Made by a program: the position numbers and the translations under genes. Below are positions 1-9,399 of a stretch of DNA of 64,000 bases, one piece after another. The stretch covers positions 68,667,431 to 68,731,430 of the forward strand of contig CM053146.1 of NCBI GenBank assembly GCA_028571685.1. Reading direction: 5' to 3'. Numbering within the stretch: position 1 is the first letter of the stretch; each line of letters starts with the position of its first letter. The notes below the pieces were generated by a model. It did not search any database and was not told the DNA's origin. It was given only the letters and a program-made list of their open reading frames with translations. The DNA comes from Heterohyrax brucei. Lineage: Eukaryota > Chordata > Mammalia > Hyracoidea > Procaviidae.

Positions 1-286
1 ATCTTACATTAAAGGTTCTGAGAAGTCTCGCAGTAAATCAGTCCACTGATCTTTCACTGTGAGTTGCTTCACAGAGCATATAACCACTTTGTGAGTATCT
101 GTGTTGTATAACATGACCATAGTAATCCAAGATTGGGCAAAAACTGAGCACCAAATAACCATTTATGTGGTGGGAGGGATATAGATGAAATAGGGTTGCC
201 TAACTTATTTGAAAATAGAGGTAGAACTTAAACTTTTAATGTCTTTTGAGGCAGAGGGAGAGGAGTAACACTTTTTTTTGTACCTG
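1..286. other. No recognisable feature
   Basis: AT-rich sequence with no repeat family, RNA gene or convincing reading frame that I can recognise. There is a T-run near 272-279. Confidence 0.5.
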
Positions 287-293
287 TGCATTT

Positions 294-436
294 ATTGGAA
301 ACTCTGGTGGTGTAGAGGTGAAGTGGTACAGCTGCTAACCAACAGGCGGGCAGTTAAAATCCACCAGGCACTCCTTAGAAATGCTATTGAGTCACTAGAG
401 TCAAAACCAACTTGATGGCACCTAACAACAACAACA
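294..436 (+). mobile_element. AfroSINE (tRNA-derived SINE)
   Basis: The element starts with the GGAAACTCTGGTGGTGTAG head. It has A-box-like and B-box-like segments (the B box lies in GCAGTTAAAATCCACC near 350-365), both typical of a tRNA-derived RNA polymerase III promoter. It ends in the RTE-like core CTTGATGGCACC plus an (AAC)n tail. The usual central segment (GGGGCAGTTCTACTCTG) is missing, so this is an internally deleted copy. A 7-bp repeat, TGCATTT, flanks it at 287-293 and 437-443 and is a likely target-site duplication. Confidence 0.85.
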
Positions 437-482
437 TGCATTTGTCTGAAGAGTCCCAACCATAGCCCATAAAAAACAGATA

Positions 483-508
483 GCCGGCCAAGTGCCGACG
501 AGTCAGAG
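483..508 (-). repeat. Ultra-short AfroSINE 3'-end fragment
   Basis: About 26 bp reading GCCAAGTGCCGACGAGTC, which is the reverse complement of an AfroSINE/RTE 3' terminus with a CTTGGC-type tail. No SINE body follows. No clear target duplication. Confidence 0.55.
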
Positions 509-639
509 TAAGATTTTTTTTTCCTTTGTATGCGATTGAAATACACAGAAAAGAGTGTAGCAGGTTGAGCAAATGAATTTCCAAGGTAAAAACATGCAAA
601 GGAAGGAAACTTTTTGATGAAGTACCTTTTATCTTCCTT

Positions 640-1005
640 GACTTTGTTGCTTGTGTTTTTGGTGTCATGTCTAAGAATCCATGGTTAAAACCTAGTCCTG
701 AAGCATTGCCTCTATGTTTTCTTCTAAGACTTTTATGGTTTCATTTCTCACATTTAGTTCCTTGATTTACTTTTGAGTTAATTTGTGAGTTTGGTATGCC
801 ACATGGTCAGGTTTTAGTATTTTGCATGTACAAATCCAGTTGTCCCAACACCATTTATTAAACAGACTATGTTTTCACCACTGAGAAGACTTAGCAGCCT
901 GTCAAAAATGAATTCGCCATAGATATTTATGATCTTTTTCTGGAATGTCATTTCAATTCCATTGGTTAATGTCTGTTATTGTACTAGTACCAGACTATTT
1001 TAATT
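640..1005 (-). mobile_element. L1 LINE fragment (ORF2 3' region)
   Basis: Read on the minus strand this is the familiar L1 ORF2 segment: near 839-862 the plus strand has CCAGTTGTCCCAACACCATT, and near 986-998 GTACTAGTACCAG. The order and spacing of these landmarks match mammalian L1. No open frame survives. Both ends are truncated. Confidence 0.75.
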
Positions 1006-1009
1006 CCTT

Positions 1010-1245
1010 AAAAAAATTATTTTGCTTTTGTTGTTGTTGTAGTTGTAAATATACACAGCAGAACATTCACCAATTCAACAGTCTCTGCATATACAATTCA
1101 ATAAGACTGGTTAAATTTTTCAAGTAGTGCAACCATTCTCACTCTCCTTTTCCAAACTGTTCAGCTCCTAATAACATAAACTCATTGGGTCTTAAGTTTC
1201 CTACCTAATGTTTCAAGTTTCTGTTGTCAGTTTGTTCCCATATAC
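1010..1245 (-). mobile_element. L1 3' UTR, afrotherian-type
   Basis: The minus-strand L1 3' terminus lies near 1010, where the plus strand has a T-rich GTTGTTGTTGTAG start. The text AAATATACACAGCAGAACAT and the later AACATAAACTCATTGGG resemble the 3' UTR of L1s I remember from elephant. The family assignment is from memory. The element is cut at about 1245 by the Tigger-like transposon and the later AfroSINE. Confidence 0.65.
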
Positions 1246-1459
1246 CTAAAAACTTCAAATCCATTGTGATCAAGTCAATTCCAACTGATAGCAGTCCTGT
1301 AGGACAAAGCAGACCTGCCCTATAGGGTTTTCAAGGCTGCACTCTTTATCAAAGAAGACTGCCAAGTCTTTCTCCCATGGAGTAGCTAGTGGGTTCATAC
1401 AGCAAAATTTTGGTTATTAGCTAAGCACCTAAACCACTGCATCACCAGGGCTCCTTTGA
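1246..1459 (-). mobile_element. AfroSINE, reverse orientation
   Basis: On the plus strand it reads tail to head: GTGATCAAGTCAATTCCAAC core, then GGACAAAGCAGACCTGCCC, and finally the reversed head ACCACTGCATCACCAGGG. It is flanked by the 10-bp direct repeat TCCCATATAC (1236-1245 and 1460-1469), a clean target-site duplication. The duplicated bases span the junction between the L1 3' UTR and the Tigger-like element, so this SINE is the youngest of the three. Confidence 0.88.
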
Positions 1460-1468
1460 TCCCATATA

Positions 1469-2825
1469 CAGGCAGGCCTTATTTTATTGTGCTTCCCTTG
1501 CTATGATTTGCAGATATTGTATGCTTTACATATTGAAGCTTTGTGGCAACTGTACATCGAGCAAGTGTACTGGTGCTATTTTTCTAAATGCACGTGCTCC
1601 CTTCATGTCTCTGTGTTACATTTTGGTGATTATCTTACTATTCCACTTTTCATTATTATTATATCTGTTATGGTGTGATCTTTGATGTTTCTACCACAAT
1701 TATTTTGGAGTGATACAAGCCAGGCCCATAGAAGACTGTGAACTTAATCAATAAATGTATATATGTTCTGGCTCCTCCACTGGCCCACCATTCCATGGTT
1801 TCTCTCCCTCTGCTCAAGCCTTCCAAAATGATATTAGGCTAATTGATAACCCTACAATAGACTCTAAGTGTTCAAGTGAATGGAAGAACTGCACATCTCT
1901 TACTCTACATTAAAAGCTAGAAATGATTAAGCTCATTTAGGAAGACTTGTCACAAACCAAGACAGGCCAAAAGCTAGACCTCCTGCACCAGTTAGCCATG
2001 CTGTGACTGCAAAGGAAAGTTCTTAAAGGAAACCACAAGCGCTACTACAGCGACACGTGAATGATAAGAAAACAAAACAGCTTTGTTGCTGTATGAAGAA
2101 AGTTTTAGCGGTCTGACTAGAAAATCAAACCAACCATAACATTCCTGGTCTTCAATTTCATGAAAACTGAGAGTGGTGAGGAAGCTGTAGAAGAAAAGTT
2201 TGAAGCTCGCCGAGGTTGGTTCATGAGGTTCAAGGAAAGAAGACATTTCCATAACATAAAAGTGCAAAGTAAAGCAGCGAGTGCTGGTGGAGAAGCTGCA
2301 GCAAGTTATCCAGAAGACTCAGCTAAGATAATTGATGAATGTGGTACACTAAATAAAAGATTCCCAGGGTATATGAAACAGTCTTCTACTGGAAGATGCT
2401 GTCTGGGACTTTCATAGAGAGAAGTCAATGTCTGGCTTCAAAGGGACAGGTTGACTCTCTTGTAAGGGGTTAACACAGCTGGTGACTTTAAGTTTAAGAC
2501 AATGCTAATTTACTATTACAAAAAATTCTAGGTCTTTTAAGAATTATACTGAATCTACTCTGCCTGTGCCCTGTGAATGTAATGACAAAGACTGGATGAC
2601 AGCACATCTGTTTACAACATGGTTTACTGAATATTTTAGGTCCAGAGAACTACTGCTCAGGAAAAAAAGGCAACTTTCAAAACACTGTGGCTCATTGACA
2701 ATTCATCAGACCACCCAAGAGCTCTGATGGAGATGGACAGGGAGATTAGTGTTGTTCTCGTGCCTATTAATAAAACATTCATTCTATAGCCCATGAATCA
2801 AGGAGTAAATTTGACTTTTGAGTTT
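1469..2825 (+). mobile_element. Tigger1-like (pogo) DNA transposon, 3'-truncated
   Basis: It begins CAGGCAGGCCTTATTTTATT directly after a TA dinucleotide (1467-1468), as expected for a Tc1/mariner-superfamily pogo element with a Tigger1 terminal inverted repeat. The following non-coding leader and transposase region match Tigger1 in order, including the segments around GGAAGAAC..CGCACATCTCTTAC (1883-1904) and GATGACAGCACATCTGTTTA (2594-2613). The copy stops near 2825 inside the transposase catalytic domain, where an RTE begins. The 3' third and the second inverted repeat are missing. Confidence 0.85.
2160..2417 (+). pseudogene. Tigger transposase fragment (CENP-B-type DNA-binding part)
   Basis: An 85-codon open stretch contains [20 protein letters not shown], typical of the CENP-B/pogo helix-turn-helix domain (HTH_CENPB) that binds the element's terminal repeats. 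It also contains [17 protein letters not shown], just before the catalytic DDE region. Intact Tigger1 transposase is several hundred residues. Upstream codons belonging to the same protein (around 1880-2155) are interrupted by stops and small indels, and the downstream catalytic domain shows frameshifts. It is dead. Related domesticated genes (TIGD and JRK families) exist in mammals, but the surrounding terminal repeat and leader show that this is a transposon copy. Confidence 0.8.
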
Positions 2826-3815
2826 TGTAGTTGCTGTTGTTAGGTGTGTGTCAGTCGGTTCCAACTCACAGTGACCCCATGTATAACAGCATAAAACACT
2901 GCCCAGTCCTGTTTCATGTCCACAATTGTGTTTATACTTAAGCTCATCATTGCTGCCACTGTGTCACCCATCTTGTTGAGGATCTTACTCTTTTTCTCTC
3001 ACCTTCCACTTTACCAAGCACAATGTCCTTCTCCAGGGATTTATCCTGCTGGAAAAATGTCCAGTGTACATGAGATACAGTCTCATTATCTTTGCTGCCA
3101 AGGAGCACTCTGGTAGTACTTCTTTCAGGACAGAACTGTTCATTTGACAGTTAATGGTACATTCAATATTCTTTTCCAGCACCATAGTTCAAAGGTATCA
3201 ATTCTTCTTCTACCTTCTTTATTCATTGTCCAGCTTTTTCATGCATATGATGTGATTGAAAGTACCAGGGCTCGAGTCAGGCTCACCTTAGTCTTCAAGG
3301 TGAAATATTTGTAATACTTTAAAGCAGCAGATTTTCCCAATGCAATGTGTCTTTTGATTTTTTTGACTACTGCTTCCATGGGCATTGATTGTGGAACCAA
3401 GTAAAATGAAATCCTTGACAGCCTCAATCTTTTCTCCATTTACTATGATGTTGCTGACTGGTCCAGTTGTGAGGATTTTTGTTTTCTTAGTATTGAGGTA
3501 ATATCCATACCAAAGGCTGTGGTCTTGAATCTTCATCAGTAAGTGTTTCAAATCCTCTTAATTTCCAGCAATCAGGGTTATTTCATCTGCTTAACACAGG
3601 TTGTTAATGAGTCTTTCTCCAATCCTGATGACTCATTCTTCTTCATAGAGCCCAATTTCTTGGATTATTTGTTTGGCATGCAATTAAAAAAGTATGATGA
3701 AAAGATACAATCCTGACGCACACCTTTTCTGCCTTTAAACCATGCAGTGTCCCTTTGTTCTGTTCACACAACAGCCTCTTGATCCATATACAGATTCTTC
3801 ATGGGCAAAGTTAAG
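2826..3815 (-). mobile_element. RTE-clade LINE, 5'-truncated, reverse orientation
   Basis: On the plus strand it starts with the reversed tail (GTTGCTGTTGTTAGGTG) and shared core (GTCAGTCGGTTCCAACTCAC). It then runs backwards through the ORF C-terminal part and the end of the reverse-transcriptase domain. Minus-strand frames at 3239-3551 keep KTKILTTGPVSNIIVNGEKI and the LGSTINAHGSSSQ segment that follow the RT palm in this RTE family. Stops and frameshifts separate these pieces. The 5' end falls at about 3815 in an LTR; on the other side the neighbour is the truncated Tigger, so flanking DNA has been lost. Confidence 0.82.
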
Positions 3816-3972
3816 TCAGATTGAGTCCAGTCTCACCAACACAGCTACTACCCATCCTCCCTCATTAGCATCATACTGGCAGGGTTATAGGAACATCACA
3901 CAATAATGGGAATCATGACCAGCCAGATTGCTACATAGACATTTGGAGAACACAATACAATCCATGACATTC
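3816..3972 (-). mobile_element. MaLR-type 3' LTR, partial
   Basis: Read on the minus strand from 3972 it begins TGTCATGGATTGTATTGTG and follows the MaLR LTR at 19961 base for base over much of its first 155 bp, including the shared ATGCTAATGAGGG-like segment. It is cut by the RTE at about 3815, so the LTR's 3' part is absent. Confidence 0.75.
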
Positions 3973-4829
3973 CACCCTTCCCCTGCTCAATCACATGCTT
4001 GCAACATGCGAGATATATTTACCCTGTTATGGGAAAAGTCTTCAGTCCAAATCCCAAATCTGGAAATTCTTCAACTGTGAAATCTAGAACACAGGTTTTC
4101 TGTTTCCAAAATCTAATGGCATAATGGACACACACGTTAGACATTTCCATTACAAATGAGAGAAACTGGAGGGAAAGAAGGAATAACATGCAACAAGCAA
4201 GTTAACAACGCATTACATTGGCTCTTAAGATTTTGAAAATAATAATTCATTCTCTTAGACATTATATGGAATGACTGAAATCTAGATGTTAGTCAGACTC
4301 TGTGGATTTTGAGCAGAAGCAACTCTGCTTCATTGGCTCTAGGTGCACCATTTTCTTAGTCCATCTGAGTGGCAATTCCACCCTTAGAGCCCCAGAGGCC
4401 CTGGCTCCATGCTTTAAAACCCCTGAGGTCTTCACCATACCTTTTAAGTTAAGCTACTTCAGCTTCTCCTGCTTCTTAGCTCTTCAGCTACTACTTCCTG
4501 TACCTGCTGGGCAAGTGTTCCACAGCTCTGTAGTTCCACTGTAAGTGTTCAGAGGCACCCCACTTCACCAGGAAGCCTCCTGCACACAGGAACTCACCTC
4601 TCTCTCTGGGGGTTAGCTCCAGCACTATCTGGTTCTGGTGTCCTGGTACTGTGTTGCCTGTTTGCTGCTGCTACAACCTCTTGGTTACTGTTTCTCACCA
4701 TCAGCACCTACTTTGGTGTTAACAACTTTCTTTAGTTCCTTCTGTGTCTTCTATCCATTCACAGTTTCAAAACTGCTTCCATATTTTAGATTTCAGTTAC
4801 AGCAACATCCCATTCAGTATCAAATTCTG
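3973..4829 (-). mobile_element. MaLR internal region (non-coding), reverse orientation
   Basis: Read on the minus strand from 4829 it aligns with the internal region at 18936-19960. Both have GGAAGCAGTT..GAAACTG near the 5' end, then GGATAGAAGAC and repeated CAGCAGCA tracts. MaLR internal regions are mostly non-coding and depend on ERVL functions; no gag or pol frame is visible here. The start directly after the LTR resembles a primer-binding segment. Confidence 0.7.
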
Positions 4830-5112
4830 TCTTAGTCATCTAGTGCTGCCGCAACAAAAATACCACAAGTGGGCAGGTTTAACAAAGATTATTTTTGCTC
4901 TGTCACAGTCCAGTAGGCTACACATTCAACGGCTTTAACAAACCAAAATTTATTTTCTCAGAGTAGAGTAGGCTAAGAGTTCAAATTCAAGACATCAGCT
5001 CCAGGAGAAGTCTTTCTCAGCTCTTGCTGTGAACCTTCCCTTGGACTGGGAGTCTCTGAGGTGCAGGAACCCCTAGTCTAAAGGTTAAATTCTGCTCTCG
5101 GCACCTCACTGA
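4830..5112 (-). mobile_element. MaLR-type 5' LTR, partial, with internal duplication
   Basis: On the plus strand it starts with TGTCTTAGTCATCTAGTGCT, the reverse complement of a MaLR LTR end. It continues through the reversed polyadenylation-signal region (AATTTATTTTCTC) to about 5112, where similarity fades. About 55 bp near 4880-4990 occur twice in diverged tandem form (CCAGTAGGCTACACATTCAA and AGAGTAGGCTAAGAGTTCAA). With 3816-4829 it forms one MaLR provirus on the minus strand. Confidence 0.72.
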
Positions 5113-5753
5113 GACAGAGTCATCATTCTAGGTGCCATTAAGCACATTCATGATTCACGGCAGGAAGTCAAAATACAAAAATAATGAGAAATATTCATTG
5201 TATACTAACACAAAATGAGTTGTCCAACAAAGAGCACCTCAAATAATTCATAGTGGTTGTCAGACTCGAGTTTTGAGGAATTGCAACATGCCCCAGAATT
5301 TTATTGAGAGAAGCCCGTAAGATTAAATTTATCAGATGGAAAAATCAATTCAAGAAAAGAGAACTATGACTCATTGTTTATCAACATGAATATTCAGAAT
5401 ATCAGTAATGATTCAGAATTATAATCCACATTTTCTAGTCTTTACTTCCGCTGTTTCTTCAGCTCACACTGAAAAAAATAATGCAATCTTCAGTTTCTGG
5501 AAATATGGATAAGTTAGGAATTCTGAGAAACATCCTGTCTAAAGAATAAATAGGAAAAAATTATGTCTGAGAACTTATGGCCAGAGGTAGATTTGGGACC
5601 TAGAGTTGTTCTACCTTTGTGCCTTAGGGAGCCACAAACTGAGAGATTAGTGTGGACCCATGTATTTGGCAGTATTAAACATAAATAGCTTTTAAAAGTA
5701 TGTACCTTTACCCACTTTTTTAGTTCAGTAAAGAACAACTAAATTAGCACTCA
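5113..5753. other. Unassigned sequence
   Basis: AT-rich and without stable reading frames or repeat motifs that I can name. The stretch 5137-5180 (GATTCACGGCAGGAAGTCAA) may be a very old dispersed repeat, but I cannot assign it. Confidence 0.4.
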
Positions 5754-5913
5754 TAAACCAAAAAAACCCACTGCTCTTGAGTCAATTCCAACTTATAACA
5801 ACCCTAAAGGACAGAGCAGAACTTCCCAATAGACTTTCCAAGAAGTACCTCGTGTACTGGAACTGTTGACTTTTTGGTTAGCAGATATAACACTTGACCA
5901 CTATGCCATCAAA
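5754..5913 (-). mobile_element. AfroSINE, reverse orientation
   Basis: The plus strand reads ACCAAAAAAACCCACTGCTC, the core GAGTCAATTCCAACTTATAA, GGACAGAGCAGAAC, then GACTTTTTGGTTAGCAG and the reversed head CACTATGCCATC. It is near full length. No clear target-site duplication. Confidence 0.87.
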
Positions 5914-6029
5914 TCTATCATTACCCGACATTATAAAACAAGTCACTATTAAAAGACTTAGAAGGAACGATCAGCAGAATTAGACATGTAAATTGTCTGA
6001 AGGTTCTCCAGAAATTCAATTACGTGTAT

Positions 6030-6390
6030 GAGAACCAACAATTAAGTTTATGAACTCATCCTAGAAAAAGTGCCTCATACTTGATTGCTGAATATCACTA
6101 CAGCCATCTGCAAAGTAATCCACTTGGGAAGCTATACACTGACCCCAGGGAGTAGTCTGCCCTTTAAAGCAATTTTAGAACTCTTTTATGGAAAAGGCCA
6201 TCAGAGCTGTTGTCATATTACTCTTAATGTACTGAATGTCATCAAAATGTCTTCCTTTCAATATTTCCTTTATCTATGGGTAAATAAAAAAGACATTGGG
6301 GGTCAGATCAGGTAAGTAGGTAGGATGTTCCAATACAGTTATTTATTTACTATTTAAAAACTCCCTCACAGAGAACTGTGCTATTAAATT
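6030..6390 (-). pseudogene. Mariner (Hsmar-like) transposase fragment with 3' terminal repeat
   Basis: Read on the minus strand this is the C-terminal part of a mariner transposase followed by the element's 3' end. Recognisable pieces include EILKGRHFDDIQ and CIASQVDYF, and, upstream, a degraded PDL.PN..F motif that normally carries the last Asp of the DD34D triad. That Asp appears to have changed to Val. Several in-frame stops are present. The 3' terminal inverted repeat lies near 6033-6060 on the plus strand (ACAATTAAGTTTATGAACTC). The 5' two thirds of the element are missing, cut by an AfroSINE fragment near 6390. Confidence 0.75.
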
Positions 6391-6500
6391 TGCAAACTTG
6401 CAGTTAAAATCCACCAGGTGCTCCTCGGAAACTATGTGGGCCAGTTCTACTCTGACTTCGAGAGTGGCTGTAAGACCCAACTCAACAGTAGTGCAGTTGT
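6391..6500 (+). mobile_element. AfroSINE, 5'-truncated
   Basis: It carries the B-box-like GCAGTTAAAATCCACCAGGT, GCTCCTCGGAAAC, GGGCCAGTTCTACTCTGAC and a degraded core CAACTCAACAGTAG. The head is missing or unrecognisable. It runs directly into the reversed tail of the next RTE, so the boundary is approximate. Confidence 0.7.
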
Positions 6501-8085
6501 TAAGTACTGTTGAGTCGGTTTCAACTCATAGCAACCCTACGTGCAACAGAAAGAAACACTGCCTGTTCCTGTGTTAACAACACAGCCATAGTTATGGTTG
6601 AGCCTGCTGGTGCAGCTCCTGCGTCAGTTCATCTCAGAGCATCTTCCTCATTTTGTTGACATTCTACTTTCCCAAGCATGATGTCCTTCTCCAAGGACTC
6701 ATCCCTCCTAATAATATATCCAAAGCATGTGAGAGGAAGTCTTATCATTCTTGCTTTCAAGAAACCCTCCGGCTGTACTTCTGAGATAGATTTGTTCATT
6801 CTTCTGGAAGTTTATAGAATATTCGATATTCCTTGCTGACACCATAACTGAGACATCAGTTCTTCAGGATTCCTTATTCACTGTCTAGCTTTTTCACTCA
6901 TTTGAAGTGACAGAAAATATCATGGCTTAGGTAAGTCTTCAGAGTGACATCTTTGAGTTTTAACACTTTAAAGAAGGTTTTTCTAGCAAATTTGCCCAAT
7001 GCAGTACAATGTTTGATTTCTTGACTGCTGTCTCCATGAATGTTAACTGCAAAATGAAGTCCTTGGCAATGTCAGTATTTTCTCCATTTATCATGATATT
7101 GCTTATTGACCCGGTTGTATAGATTTGCATTTTCTTTATGTTGAGGTATAATCCATACTGAAGGCTGTCTTTAATTTTCATCGGTAAGTGCTTCAAATCC
7201 TATTCACTTTCAGCAAAATAGGTTGGGTCATCTGCACATTACAGATTGCTAACGAGACTTCCACCAATCTTAATGCCACACTCTTCTTCATATAGCCCAG
7301 CTTCTCAGATTAACTAGGCAGCATACAGATTTAATAAGTCTGGTGAAAGGATGCAACCCCAACACACATCTTTCTTGATTTTAAACCACACGGTATCACT
7401 TTGTTCTGTTGGAATGACTGTCTAATAGTCTATGAATATACAGAGCCCACGTGAACACAGTTAAGTATTCTGGAATTCCCATTGTTTACAAGGTTATTCT
7501 TAATTTATTATGGTATATGCAGTGGAATGCTTTAACATAGACAATAAAACAAAGTAAACATCTTTCCTGCATTCCCTACTTTCAGCAAAGATTCATGTGA
7601 CATGAACAGTAGTGTCTCTTGTTCCATGTCCTCTTCTGAAGTCAGGTAGAATTTCTGGCAGTTAACTGCCAATGTACTCCTGCAAACACTTTTCAATGAT
7701 CTTTAGAAAAATTTTACTTGAGTGTGATATTAACGACATTGTTCAATAATTTTGGCATTCTATTGGATCACCTTTCTTTGGAGTGGCAAAAACATGGGTC
7801 TCTTCCAATTGGTTAACTTGTTAGACGTCTTCCAAATTTTTTGGCATAGAAAAATGAGCACCTCTAGCACTGCATTCATTTGTTGGAAGGAGTCAGTTGG
7901 TTTTCCTCTCATCTCCTGGAGGCTTGCTTTTTGCCAATCTCTTCAGCACAGCTTGAGCTTCTTCCTTAAGTACCACCAGTTCTTGATTATATGTCACATC
8001 CTGAACTGGGTGAAAGTCAACCAATTCTTTTTGGTATAGTGACTCTGTGTATTCCTTCTATTTTTTAGTATTTTAGTATGCTTCA
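6501..8085 (-). mobile_element. RTE-clade LINE, 5'-truncated, reverse orientation
   Basis: On the plus strand the reversed 3' core GTTGAGTCGGTTTCAACTC is followed by the end of the ORF and the reverse-transcriptase region. A minus-strand frame at 6960-7196 keeps YGLYLNIKKMQIYTTGSISN, equivalent to the palm-following segment of the other RTE copies. It reaches the RT fingers region near 7900-8085 (reversed text for LCQEIGKKQA-type sequence) before being replaced by an L1 3' end. Stops and frameshifts occur throughout. Confidence 0.83.
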
Positions 8086-9275
8086 AGCGAGTGTTTACAA
8101 TCCAAGTCAATTTGGCGTACAAAGTCCCCCACGTTGACTGCTATGCAACTCTAGCTGTTCCCCCACCCTGTGACAGCACACTTCTTTTCACCCTGTAGGT
8201 CCCATATCCATTCACTCAGTTCTTGCCTCCCACCCCCACCCACTCATCTTGCTTCTGGACAGGAGCTTCTCGACCTTGTTTATGTATTTAAGCCAAGAAG
8301 CACACTTGTTGCCAGTGTCTCATAGTCCAATCCAATCTTTGTCTGAAGAGCTGACTTGGGTATCTCTTTCAGCTCTGGGCTAACAGAGACTCTGGGAAGC
8401 CATGTCCTCAGGAGGACCCTCCAGTCTTTCAGGTCATCAGTCTAGTCTCTTCATAGAGTTCTAGTTCTGCACTCTTATTTTTGTCCCACTGTGTCAGGCA
8501 CTCTACACTGTCATCTCTGTCAGGGCAGTCATTGGTAGTAGCTGGGCACCATCTAGTTCTTTTAGTCTCATACTGATGTAGTCTTTGGATCATATGGCCA
8601 TTTATGTCTCCAGAACTTATACTTTACTCATGTGTTTGATACCCTTCATTCTCCTCTCCTCCATTTGGAGCATTTTTTAAAAAATTATTTTAATAAAAAA
8701 AAGCTTAGCTATGCTAATTAACCTAGATATCCCTTGAAACCATGGTCCCCAGACCCCCAGCCCTGTTACTCTGTCCTTCAAAAAGTTGGGTTGTATTTAT
8801 GAAATCTCTTAGTTTTTTTATATAATCCAGCAGTGGTAATAATTTCCCTTTTACTGTTTGTTGTGACTCCCTTCACCCAACACAAATCCTATCTACAGTC
8901 TTGTATATGAGTACCTGTTTCCCTCACTGTCCGCTCTTACAACCATCAAAGATGATTTTCTTCTGCACGTAAACATTTTCTTGAGTCCTGATAATATATG
9001 GTCACTATGAGTCAGAATCAACTCAATGGCAGCACATTATGATAATGATCTCATACTGTATTTGTCCTTTCACAACTAATTTCAGTCAGCATGTCTTTAG
9101 GTCACTCCATGTTGGCTTCCCAAGATTGTCATTGTTTTATCATTGCATACCATTCCATTTTGTGAATATACCATAATTTGTTCATTCATCTGCTTATAGG
9201 CACTTAGGTTGGTGCCATTGTTTGCTATTGTGGACAGTGCTGCAATGAACATTGGTAAGCAGGTACCTGTTCATA
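8086..9275 (-). mobile_element. L1 LINE 3' part (3' UTR and ORF2 end), reverse orientation
   Basis: The 3' UTR begins near 8090 and resembles the L1 at 11341, with the landmarks GTCAGGGCAGTCATTGGTAG and CTGGGCACCATCTAGTTCTT. ORF2 C-terminal landmarks follow near 9057-9250 (CATACCATTCCATTTTGTGA, CTGCAATGAACATTGG in reversed sense). It is truncated at about 9275 next to microsatellite sequence. A 44-bp SINE-tail insertion sits at 8996-9039. Confidence 0.8.
8996..9039 (+). repeat. Ultra-short AfroSINE 3'-end insertion with target duplication
   Basis: The insert carries only the last part of an AfroSINE/RTE core: GGTCACTATGAGTCAGAATC then AACTCAATGGCAGCA. It interrupts the L1 text between CCTGATAAT and GATCTCATAC. 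The 7-mer TGATAAT occurs on both sides (8989-8995 and 9040-9046), as expected for target-primed insertion of a severely 5'-truncated copy. Confidence 0.65.
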
Positions 9276-9280
9276 TATAT

Positions 9281-9322
9281 GTTTGCCAAGTGCCGTCAAA
9301 TAGTGTATATATAAATATATTA
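9281..9322 (-). repeat. Ultra-short AfroSINE tail fragment in AT-rich DNA
   Basis: It contains GTTTGCCAAGTGCCGTCAAA. The 11-mer TTCATATATAT lies on both sides (9270-9280 and 9323-9333), but because the region is a TA-rich microsatellite this duplication is only suggestive. Confidence 0.45.
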
Positions 9323-9399
9323 TTCATATATATTTATATTTATGTGTATATATATTGTTTATATATGTATATATAACATACACACACACACACACACAC
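9304..9399. repeat. (TA)n-rich and (CA)n microsatellites
   Basis: TA-rich simple sequence to about 9377 is followed by an uninterrupted CA tract at 9378-9399. Short open frames here are artefacts of the repeats. Confidence 0.9.

Noticed and set aside
294-436. tRNA gene
   Set aside because: The A-box and B-box resemblance is that of the tRNA-derived AfroSINE head. No cloverleaf with a proper acceptor stem is present. The same holds for the other AfroSINEs.
2160-2417. Domesticated Tigger-derived gene
   Set aside because: Flanking transposon leader and terminal repeat are present, and the catalytic part is frameshifted and truncated.
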